Below are positions 1 to 5,459 of a stretch of 5,459 nt of DNA, piece after piece. The position numbers were made by a program, and so were the translations under genes. Within the stretch, counting starts at the first letter, position 1; every line of letters starts with the position of its first letter. The DNA comes from Bacteroidia bacterium (GTDB taxonomy: Bacteria > Bacteroidota > Bacteroidia > Flavobacteriales > Flavobacteriaceae): contig JAUIAA010000164.1 of the NCBI GenBank assembly GCA_030425715.1, positions 1-5,459 of the forward strand, read 5' to 3'. A model generated the notes under the pieces. That model saw only the letters and a program-made list of their open reading frames with translations. It searched no databases and was not told the DNA's origin.

Positions 1-439
1 TTCCACCAAAAATTTGCTTAAATTTTTTATTGCTAATAATTTTTCGAATTTCTTTATCATCATATTCAAATTCTTTTCTAATTCTAAACAAATCTTCTTT
101 ATTGGGTTCCCAAAACCCACCCGCTAAAAAAGTTTCATTGGGTTTCAATCTTAAATAATAGCCTCCTCGCAACTCCTTTCCTAATCTACTATACGAGCCT
201 GCAAAATGCGGTTTGTAAGGAGTTTTATCTTTAGAAAAACGCACATCACGATAAATTCTAAATAGTTTAAACTTCTCTATTTCATCATGTTTGTTTAAAT
301 TATTTAAAATTTCATGGTAAAAAGATTTGGCATCGTTTTGAGCTTCTGTAAATATATTTTTATGTTCTTGAAACCATTCTCTATCATTGTTTTGTTTCAA
401 ATCTTTTAAAAATTGAAAAGTTGATTTTTTTAATTGCAT
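1..439 (-). CDS. DUF2461 (TIGR02453) family protein, N-terminal part, cut by the left window edge
   Basis: Reading the minus strand from the ATG at 439-437 gives 146 open residues to the window edge with no stop. The start is supported by an in-frame TAA at 454-452 with no other ATG between. The protein matches what I remember of the DUF2461/TIGR02453 family: FQFLKDLKQNNDREWF (residues 8-23), FRIYRDVRFSKDKTPYKPHF (60-79), GGYYLRLKP (92-100), FLAGGFWEP (104-112), then a charged helix ending FKQIFGG (140-146). The family is usually a little over 200 residues, so roughly the last third is missing. It is a soluble, probably cytoplasmic protein with no signal peptide or membrane segment. Its biochemical function is unknown to me and none is assigned. 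AAGG lies directly against the ATG, too close for a standard ribosome binding site. It is transcribed divergently from topB. Family assignment is confident; role is open. Confidence 0.88.
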   Translation of the reverse strand, partial: MQLKKSTFQFLKDLKQNNDREWFQEHKNIFTEAQNDAKSFYHEILNNLNKHDEIEKFKLFRIYRDVRFSKDKTPYKPHFAGSYSRLGKELRGGYYLRLKPNETFLAGGFWEPNKEDLFRIRKEFEYDDKEIRKIISNKKFKQIFGG

Positions 440-466
440 CCTTAGGTGATTTTAAGCTACAATATA

Positions 467-498
467 CAAAAATGTCACAGATATTAAATGTTGACAAA
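467..498 (-). promoter_or_regulatory. Candidate Bacteroidetes-type promoter for the DUF2461 gene
   Basis: On the minus strand a TTTG (498-495) is followed after 20 bases by CATTTTTG (474-467). The latter matches the Bacteroidetes -7 consensus TAnnTTTG at all fixed positions except the first. The spacing agrees with the usual distance between the -33 TTTG and the -7 box. Transcription would begin near 460, leaving a leader of about 20 bases before the ATG at 439. This is motif matching by eye in AT-rich DNA, so it stays tentative. Confidence 0.45.
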
Positions 499-535
499 TC
501 GCATAAAAAGTAAGCTTTACATTTCATTTAAATTA

Positions 536-543
536 TTACTTTG
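536..543 (+). promoter_or_regulatory. Candidate -7 box for the topB-glycosyltransferase unit
   Basis: TTACTTTG on the plus strand resembles the Bacteroidetes -7 element TAnnTTTG: the TTTG half is perfect, and the TA is present but one base too close. Transcription would begin around 550, giving a leader of about 25 bases before the GTG at 577. No TTG stands at the expected -33 distance; the only nearby one (TTGACA, 491-496) is too far upstream for this box. Weak to moderate support. Confidence 0.35.
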
Positions 544-576
544 CAGAGGTAACTAACTTAATTTAGAATAGCAAAA

Positions 577-2874
577 GTGAAAGTTTGTATAGCAGAAAAG
601 CCAAGTGTTGCCAGAGAAATTGCTAACGTTTTAGGAGCCAAAACAAAGCGTGATGGCTATTTTGAAGGGAATGGTTATGCGGTTACTTATACCTTTGGGC
701 ATTTATGCACTTTAAAAGAACCTAGAGATTACAAACCGTACTGGAAAAGTTGGGATTTGAACAACTTGCCTATGCTTCCAGAAAAATTTGAAACCAAAGT
801 AGTGGACAATTCAGGTATCCAAAAACAGTTTCAGATAGTAAAAAATTTATTCGATAATGCTTCAGAAGTAATCAATTGCGGAGATGCTGGGCAAGAAGGA
901 GAATTGATTCAGCGCTGGGTATTGCATCAAGCAGGATATACTGGTGTGGTTAAACGATTGTGGATTTCTTCGCTTACCACCGAAGCCATAAAGGAAGGTT
1001 TTCACAATCTGAAACCCGCTAGTGAATATGATAATTTATACTACGCAGGATTTTCTAGAGCCATTGGTGATTGGCTTTTAGGTATGAATGCCACGAGGTT
1101 ATATACTGTAAAACACGGTGGGTATAAGCAGGTTTTATCTATTGGTAGAGTGCAAACTCCCACCTTGGCAATGTTGGTAAATCGTTATAAAGAAATTCAA
1201 AATTTTAAACCTGTGCCTTATTGGGAATTGCAAACCTTGTATCGAGAAACTCTATTTCACTGTGAAGAGGGTAGGTTTTTAAATAAAGAAGCAGGACAAG
1301 CTTTTGCAGATAAGGTAAAGCAAAGTGATTTTGAAATAGTTACCATCCAAAAAAAAGATGGAAAAGAATACGCTCCAAAACTATTCGATCTTACAGGATT
1401 GCAAGTGTATTGCAATAATAAATTTGGATTTTCGGCTGATGAAACGCTTAAAATCGTGCAAAAATTATACGAACAGAAGGTAGTAACTTACCCAAGGGTA
1501 GATACAACATTTTTGCCAAACGACATTTATCCTAAGGTGCCTAGCATATTAAAGAATTTATCTAAGTACAAAAACTTAACACACTCTTTATTAGCTAAAA
1601 AAATAAAAAAATCTTCTAAAGTATTTAACGATAAAAAAGTAACCGATCACCATGCAATTATTCCCACTGGCGTGGAAATTAATTTGCAGTACAACCAACA
1701 ACAGGTTTACGATATCATCACCAAAAGGTTTATAGCTGTATTTTATAACGATTGTAAGGTGGCAAATACTACGGTTATTGGCCAAGCCGAAAAAGTAAAG
1801 TTTAAAACAACGGGTAAAGTAATTATAGAAAAAGGATGGAGAATTGTTTTTGAAGATAAAAACAATACGGAAAAAAAAGAAGCAGATGTTCTCCCAAATT
1901 TTGTAAAAGGAGAAAAAGGCAAGCACCAACCTTCGTTTATTGAAAAAGAAACCAAGCCACCTAAACAGTTTAGCGAAGCAACCTTGTTAAGAGCTATGGA
2001 AACAGCTGGTAAACAAGTAGAAGATGAGGAAATGCGCGAATTGATGAAAGAAAATGGAATTGGCAGACCTTCTACAAGGGCAAATATTATTGAAACGCTT
2101 TTTAAGAGAAAGTATATAGAAAGAAATAAAAAACAAATTTTACCTACCCATACAGGCATACAGTTAATTGATACCATACAAAATGAATTGCTAAAATCTG
2201 CAGAGTTAACGGGTAGATGGGAAAAAAGGCTAAAGGAAATTGAAAAAGGAGAATTTCATGCGGGTACTTTTATCCAAAACATGAAAAAAATGGTAGACCA
2301 CCTTATTTATGAAGTAAGGAGTGAAAACAAAGTTGCCAATATTTCTCACACTACTTCGATTAAAAAACCAAAAGAAAACAAAAGTAAAAACACCTCTGTA
2401 ATTACTGGGCAAGTATGTCCAAAATGCAAGGAAGGAAATTTACTTAAAGGTAAAAGTGCCTATGGTTGTAGTAAATACGAAAAGGGCTGTGACTTTATTT
2501 TGCCTTTTTCTTTTTTAAGCAAAAAAATATCTGAAAAACAACTCATTAGGCTCTTAAAAAAAGGTGCAACCATTCCTCTAAAAGGTTTTAAAAAGGAAGG
2601 AAAGACAGTAGAAGGCTCTGTAGTATTTGACAATGATTTTAAGTTAGTTTTTAACGCCAAACAGAAAGTAAACCCTAAAGAAATTCCTGATAAAATAACT
2701 TGTCCAAAGTGTAAATCGGGTACGATTTTAAAAGGAAAATTGGCTTATGGTTGTAGTAATTATAACCATGGTTGTGATTTTACCATGACTTTTACTTCTA
2801 TAAAAGAAAATGCAAAAGGCAAACCTCTAGATAAATTATTAGTTTATAATTTATTGCAAAAAAACAATTTATAA
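577..2874 (+). CDS. topB: DNA topoisomerase III (type IA), complete, 765 residues
   Basis: Type IA topoisomerases cut one DNA strand through a 5'-phosphotyrosine, pass the other strand and reseal; TopB mainly decatenates and resolves recombination or replication intermediates. An N-terminal Toprim domain (about 1-135) has EKPSVAREI (7-15, acidic E7) and GDAGQEGEL (102-110). The core has SIGRVQTPTLAML (188-200), the catalytic tyrosine Y305 in TYPRVDTTFL (304-313), HHAIIPT (358-364) and GIGRPSTRANIIETL (494-508). The tail has a four-cysteine ribbon (C614, C617, C631, C638), a topoisomerase C-terminal repeat (about 641-692) and a second ribbon (C709, C712, C726, C733). It is longer than E. coli TopB (about 650) because of this tail. 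The GTG start is forced: an in-frame TAA lies at 559-561 with no ATG between, and the protein begins exactly where homologues do. The second Asp of the Toprim DxD is Gly105. The stop abuts the next gene. Confidence 0.97.
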   Translation: MKVCIAEKPSVAREIANVLGAKTKRDGYFEGNGYAVTYTFGHLCTLKEPRDYKPYWKSWDLNNLPMLPEKFETKVVDNSGIQKQFQIVKNLFDNASEVINCGDAGQEGELIQRWVLHQAGYTGVVKRLWISSLTTEAIKEGFHNLKPASEYDNLYYAGFSRAIGDWLLGMNATRLYTVKHGGYKQVLSIGRVQTPTLAMLVNRYKEIQNFKPVPYWELQTLYRETLFHCEEGRFLNKEAGQAFADKVKQSDFEIVTIQKKDGKEYAPKLFDLTGLQVYCNNKFGFSADETLKIVQKLYEQKVVTYPRVDTTFLPNDIYPKVPSILKNLSKYKNLTHSLLAKKIKKSSKVFNDKKVTDHHAIIPTGVEINLQYNQQQVYDIITKRFIAVFYNDCKVANTTVIGQAEKVKFKTTGKVIIEKGWRIVFEDKNNTEKKEADVLPNFVKGEKGKHQPSFIEKETKPPKQFSEATLLRAMETAGKQVEDEEMRELMKENGIGRPSTRANIIETLFKRKYIERNKKQILPTHTGIQLIDTIQNELLKSAELTGRWEKRLKEIEKGEFHAGTFIQNMKKMVDHLIYEVRSENKVANISHTTSIKKPKENKSKNTSVITGQVCPKCKEGNLLKGKSAYGCSKYEKGCDFILPFSFLSKKISEKQLIRLLKKGATIPLKGFKKEGKTVEGSVVFDNDFKLVFNAKQKVNPKEIPDKITCPKCKSGTILKGKLAYGCSNYNHGCDFTMTFTSIKENAKGKPLDKLLVYNLLQKNNL
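2416..2496 (+). repeat. First copy of the zinc-ribbon module within topB
   Basis: This encodes residues 614-640, CxxC-x13-C-x6-C, read as CPKCKEGNLLKGKSAYGC followed by a short stretch ending GCDF. It is a topoisomerase-type zinc ribbon expected to hold one zinc ion and contact single-stranded DNA or partner proteins. The same 27-residue pattern returns 95 residues later (2701-2781), identical at 19 of 27 positions by eye, so the tail arose by internal duplication. Confidence 0.85.
2701..2781 (+). repeat. Second copy of the zinc-ribbon module within topB
   Basis: This encodes residues 709-735 with the same spacing of cysteines (C709, C712, C726, C733) and the shared core LKGK-x-AYGCS and GCDF. 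The first ribbon is followed by a complete C-terminal repeat domain. This one is followed by only about 30 residues (LDKLLVYNLL near the end), which look like the opening of such a domain cut short. The tail therefore reads ribbon, repeat domain, ribbon, stub. Confidence 0.85.
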
Positions 2875-4116
2875 ATGGCAATAAAAAATGCTTTGATTAT
2901 TGGGTTTGTTTGGCCTGAACCAAATACCACAGCCGCAGGAAGCAGAATGTTGCAGTTCATTACTTTGTTATTAGAGCAAGGGTATTTTATTACTTTTGTA
3001 AGTACTGCTACAAAAACAGACCGATCTGAAAATTTAGAAAAACTTGGTATTGCATCTTATAATATTGCACTAAACGATTCTAGTTTTGATGATTTTATCA
3101 AAAAAAATAATCCAGAAATTGTAGTTTTTGATCGATTTTTAACCGAAGAACAATTTGGATGGAGAGTTGCAGAAGCTTGTCCGAAAGCCATAAAAATATT
3201 AGATACGGAAGATTTACACTTTTTGCGAAAAGCAAGGGAAAAAGCTTGGAAAGAAAAAGAATCAATAAATCTATCTAACTTGCAAAATGATATTTGTAAA
3301 CGTGAAATTGCAAGTATTTATCGCTGTGATTTAACTCTAATTATTTCAAAATTTGAACTCAACCTATTACTGCTAAAATTTAATATACCAAGTGAATTAT
3401 TGCTTTATTTGCCCTTTTTAGTAGATGCTATTGGTAAAAAAACAATGAGCTCCTACCCCATTTTTGAAGAGAGAGTAGATTTTATGACCATTGGAAACTT
3501 TAAACACGAACCCAATTGGAATGCTGTTTTGTACTTAAAAAACACCATTTGGCCATTGATTAGAAAGGAATTGCCCAATGTAAATTTGATAATCTATGGT
3601 GCCTATGGTGATTCAAAAGTAAATCAGCTACATAACACCAGCGAAGGTTTTTTGTGTAAAGGTTGGATAGAAAATAAAAAAGAGGCTTTTACAAAAGCCA
3701 GAGTTTGTTTAGCACCATTAAATTTTGGAGCGGGATTAAAAGGTAAGCTGCTTGACGCCATGATTTATGGAACTCCAAGTGTTACAACAAGCATCGGAGC
3801 TGAGGGTATGCACAAAAATTTACCTTGGAATGGAGCTATAGAAAACCATACAAATCAATTTGCAAAAAAAGCAGTACAACTCTATTCAAATAAGGAAGAT
3901 TGGTTAGCTGCTCAAAATAATGCAATACCTATTATAAACCAATGCTTTCAAAAGGGTAAATTTGAAAAATTGCTTACGCAAAGAATTCATTATCTTAAAA
4001 ATCACCTTGATCAAATTCGAAATAGGAATACCACAGGAAACTTTTTAACACACCAGTATCTTATGGGCACTAAATATTTATCCAAATGGATAGAGTCAAA
4101 AAATGCAGCTCAATAG
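2875..4116 (+). CDS. Glycosyltransferase, GT4-like (GT-B fold), complete, 413 residues
   Basis: It probably transfers a sugar from a nucleotide-sugar donor to an unknown acceptor. The N-terminal half has a Rossmann-like opening NALIIGFVWPEP (5-16), then TTAAGSRMLQF (18-28), where GT-B enzymes have their first glycine-rich loop, and ILDTEDLHFLR (108-118). The C-terminal half has FMTIGNF (203-209), a strand LIIYGAYG (238-245), KGWIE (262-266) and the donor-site region FGAGLKGKLLDAMIYGTP (284-301) with SIGAEGM (306-312), typical of GT4-like proteins. In the usual EX7E region a D294 stands where Glu is common. There is no signal peptide or membrane segment, so it should be cytoplasmic or loosely membrane-bound. 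It starts directly after the topB TAA, in the same frame, with no room for its own promoter or leader, so it is co-transcribed and probably translationally coupled. Acceptor and product (surface polysaccharide, lipid or protein glycan) cannot be told from sequence. Confidence 0.88.
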   Translation: MAIKNALIIGFVWPEPNTTAAGSRMLQFITLLLEQGYFITFVSTATKTDRSENLEKLGIASYNIALNDSSFDDFIKKNNPEIVVFDRFLTEEQFGWRVAEACPKAIKILDTEDLHFLRKAREKAWKEKESINLSNLQNDICKREIASIYRCDLTLIISKFELNLLLLKFNIPSELLLYLPFLVDAIGKKTMSSYPIFEERVDFMTIGNFKHEPNWNAVLYLKNTIWPLIRKELPNVNLIIYGAYGDSKVNQLHNTSEGFLCKGWIENKKEAFTKARVCLAPLNFGAGLKGKLLDAMIYGTPSVTTSIGAEGMHKNLPWNGAIENHTNQFAKKAVQLYSNKEDWLAAQNNAIPIINQCFQKGKFEKLLTQRIHYLKNHLDQIRNRNTTGNFLTHQYLMGTKYLSKWIESKNAAQ

Positions 4117-4118
4117 CC

Positions 4119-4973
4119 TTAAGAATTAGGGTTGTCCTGGTCCATTAAGCTTGTGATATTGGCAAATACTTTTTTTTGCTTGGAATTGGCCAATCCTATT
4201 TCTTGCAACAATTTAGGATTTTTATAAATCTCTCTACAAAGCACAATGCCCTTGTCTAAAAGCATTTTTTTTTCGGCTTTAGTTAAGGTAGTTAAAGTGG
4301 TTATAGGAAACAATTTAAATTCGTTAATCCTATCTTTTAAACTACCCTTTTTTGGGTAATCCCAACTCACTAGTTGAAGGCCAACACATTTAGCAAAAGA
4401 AATAGCATCTAAAGAAAAACGAGTATTGGTAAATATCCAACCTTGTTTATATTTCATTTCTTGATTGAGGTACAAATTTGGATTAGATTGCACATCAATA
4501 AACCTAGATTGTATATATAAAGGTATTTTAACATCATTCACTTTACGCTGACTGTTATGGTATTTACATTCGATTAGATCATACATGTTGTTTTTGTGTA
4601 AGACCACATCAAGTTCGTGTTTTACACATTTGCCGTCTAAAATTACCCCCACTTCTGTTTTATAGCCTTCCTCGTTAAAAATAGCACCCACAAAGTTTTC
4701 AAATGGGTATCCTGTTGGACCTAGTTCCATAATTGCTCTTTTTAACTTATACCTTGAAGCGCCACCTTTTGTTTTGCGATTTAAAATTTTATAAGCCATT
4801 TGGTAAATATGCCTAGTAGACATCCCGTTGTGAATTTTATTTTTCACTTCTTCACAAATCTCTTCAATGCAACTTTCGCTAGCTTTCGCATTTTGTAGGG
4901 ATTGAATGAGCTTTTGCATATCAAAATCAACCCATTCACCCGAATATTTTTTAATTTTTATAGTACTGTTCAT
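4119..4973 (-). CDS. ATP-cone domain fused to an Mrr-like PD-(D/E)XK nuclease, complete, 284 residues
   Basis: Residues 1 to about 88 look like an ATP-cone, the ATP/dATP-binding module of ribonucleotide reductases and NrdR: IKIKKYSGEWVDFDMQKL (5-22), a helix pair, then ASRYKLKRAIMELGPTGYPF (72-91). Residues about 89-205 look like a restriction-endonuclease (Mrr_cat-type) core: FENFVGAIFNEEGY (91-104), HELDVVL (119-125) with D122, and IECKYHN (134-140) with E135 and K137. Together these give D-x12-ExK, the expected metal-binding catalytic set. FTNTRFSLDAISFAK (181-195) fits the family's later strand and helix. The tail (about 226-277) is helical and resembles a helix-hairpin-helix or SAM-like DNA-binding unit. 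ATG 4973 is the first start after an in-frame TAA at 4985-4983. No methylase is adjacent, so it may be a repair or nucleotide-gated nuclease rather than half of a restriction system. Its target is unknown. It converges on the glycosyltransferase with a 2-base gap. Confidence 0.85.
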   Translation of the reverse strand: MNSTIKIKKYSGEWVDFDMQKLIQSLQNAKASESCIEEICEEVKNKIHNGMSTRHIYQMAYKILNRKTKGGASRYKLKRAIMELGPTGYPFENFVGAIFNEEGYKTEVGVILDGKCVKHELDVVLHKNNMYDLIECKYHNSQRKVNDVKIPLYIQSRFIDVQSNPNLYLNQEMKYKQGWIFTNTRFSLDAISFAKCVGLQLVSWDYPKKGSLKDRINEFKLFPITTLTTLTKAEKKMLLDKGIVLCREIYKNPKLLQEIGLANSKQKKVFANITSLMDQDNPNS

Positions 4974-5033
4974 AACAAAAAATTATAAGTAATAAATTTA
5001 AATGTAAATATCGCCTATTTATGATTAACATAG

Positions 5034-5041
5034 TATTTTTG
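5034..5041 (+). promoter_or_regulatory. Bacteroidetes -7 box for the mechanosensitive channel gene
   Basis: TATTTTTG matches TAnnTTTG at every fixed position. Transcription would start near 5048, about 12 bases before the ATG at 5060. No TTG is present at the expected -33 distance, so the promoter may be weak or need an activator. No comparably good box was seen on the minus strand of this 86-base intergenic region for the nuclease gene. Confidence 0.5.
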
Positions 5042-5059
5042 TTATTTCAAATTAAATTT

Positions 5060-5459
5060 ATGGATAAGACTACACATTTTGCCTATAACTTTTTCATATC
5101 AAAAGGGATAGAAGAAACAACAGCAACCTATTTAAACATGATGGTTTTATTGGTTATGATGCTTTTGATAACCTATATTGTTGATATTGTTTCTAGAAAG
5201 ATTCTCATTAGCACCTTTTCTAAACTAGCAGATAAGTCGAAAACTCAATTTGATGATATGCTGGTGAAAAATAAAACCCCAAGAAATTTAGCGCATATTT
5301 TGCCGTTTATCATTATTCTCAATTTTATTCCTATTGTTTTTAACGATTTTGAAAACACCCATGAAATTCTTGAAAGACTGTTTAAAATTATTGGGGTACT
5401 AATGGTAGTTAGAATTATAAGAAGCTTGCTAAATACATTTAAAGATTATTTTAAAACCC
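5060..5459 (+). CDS. MscS-family mechanosensitive channel, YbdG-like, N-terminal part, cut by the right window edge
   Basis: The ATG at 5060 opens 133 residues to the window edge with no stop. They hold three hydrophobic segments (about 24-45, 77-95 and 105-122) separated by charged stretches. The pattern SRKILISTFSKLADKSKTQF (45-64), DDMLVKNKTPRNLAHILPF (65-83) and RSLLNTFKDYFK (121-132) is what I recall from YbdG-like inner-membrane MscS proteins, which open under membrane tension to release solutes during osmotic downshift. The pore-lining helix and cytoplasmic beta domain would lie beyond the window. An in-frame ATG also exists at 5021 and would add 13 residues (MINIVFLLFQIKF). I prefer 5060 because the -7 box at 5034-5041 would otherwise lie inside the gene and because homologues begin about this far ahead of the first helix. 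It is divergent from the nuclease gene. Confidence 0.85.
   Translation, partial: MDKTTHFAYNFFISKGIEETTATYLNMMVLLVMMLLITYIVDIVSRKILISTFSKLADKSKTQFDDMLVKNKTPRNLAHILPFIIILNFIPIVFNDFENTHEILERLFKIIGVLMVVRIIRSLLNTFKDYFKT

Noticed and set aside
491..496. Perfect TTGACA, the sigma-70 -35 consensus of proteobacteria
   Set aside because: No TATAAT-like box lies 16-18 bases downstream, and the genome uses Bacteroidetes-type signals. The same bases are better read on the minus strand as the TTTG of the DUF2461 promoter.
510..520. Inverted repeat GTAA-gct-TTAC in the topB upstream region, a possible operator
   Set aside because: The arms are only 4 bases and do not extend; this is expected by chance in AT-rich intergenic DNA.
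1591..2660. Minus-strand open frames opposite topB (1591-1929, 1743-2177, 2230-2412, 2460-2660)
   Set aside because: They lie wholly inside a well-conserved topB, their products are low-complexity, rich in Phe, Ile and Ser, and match no family I know. They are what antisense of Lys- and Glu-rich AT-rich coding DNA looks like.
4098..4118. Minus-strand hairpin GGCT-attg-AGCT followed by a T run, a possible terminator for the nuclease gene
   Set aside because: The stem is 4 pairs including a G-U wobble, and three bases separate it from the T run. It is too weak to call an intrinsic terminator, though the position just after the stop codon is suggestive.
4118..4149. Inverted repeat CTTAA ... TTAAG around the end of the nuclease gene
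   Set aside because: Five A/T-rich pairs with a loop of over 20 bases would not form a stable hairpin, and no T run follows.
4119..4973. Reading the nuclease as part of a restriction-modification or defence island
   Set aside because: No methylase, specificity subunit, toxin, integrase or other defence gene is visible; the neighbours are housekeeping-type genes and base composition does not visibly change.

Overview
The window is visibly AT-rich and looks like ordinary chromosome of a member of the Bacteroidetes, most likely a flavobacterium. Three things point there. The topoisomerase III carries the Bacteroidetes-type Toprim motif GDAGQEGEL. The upstream regions carry TAnnTTTG-like promoter boxes rather than TATAAT boxes. 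Most genes have A-rich leaders instead of a clear Shine-Dalgarno sequence. This assignment rests on recalled family signatures; no database was searched.

Layout: (1) positions 1-439, minus strand, the first 146 residues of a DUF2461/TIGR02453 protein that runs off the left edge; (2) 440-576, a divergent intergenic region with a candidate promoter for each side; (3) 577-2874, plus strand, a complete DNA topoisomerase III (topB, GTG start) with two tandem zinc-ribbon modules in its tail; (4) 2875-4116, plus strand, a family-4-like glycosyltransferase whose ATG directly follows the topB stop codon in the same reading frame; (5) 4119-4973, minus strand, an ATP-cone domain fused to an Mrr-like PD-(D/E)XK nuclease domain and a helical tail, convergent with the glycosyltransferase and only 2 bases from it; (6) 4974-5059, a short divergent intergenic region with a perfect TAnnTTTG box on the plus strand; (7) 5060-5459, plus strand, the N-terminal 133 residues of a YbdG-like MscS-type mechanosensitive channel that runs off the right edge. 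No RNA gene, insertion sequence, CRISPR array or prophage feature is visible, and no gene-free stretch exceeds 300 bases.

The genes do not form an obvious pathway. topB and the glycosyltransferase are almost certainly one transcription unit with probable translational coupling, although DNA topology and sugar transfer have no evident link. The most interesting protein is the ATP-cone nuclease: its nucleotide-sensing module is best known from ribonucleotide reductases and NrdR, and no partner methylase or other defence gene is visible beside it. I see no convincing new multi-gene system here; the findings are single-gene or arrangement oddities.
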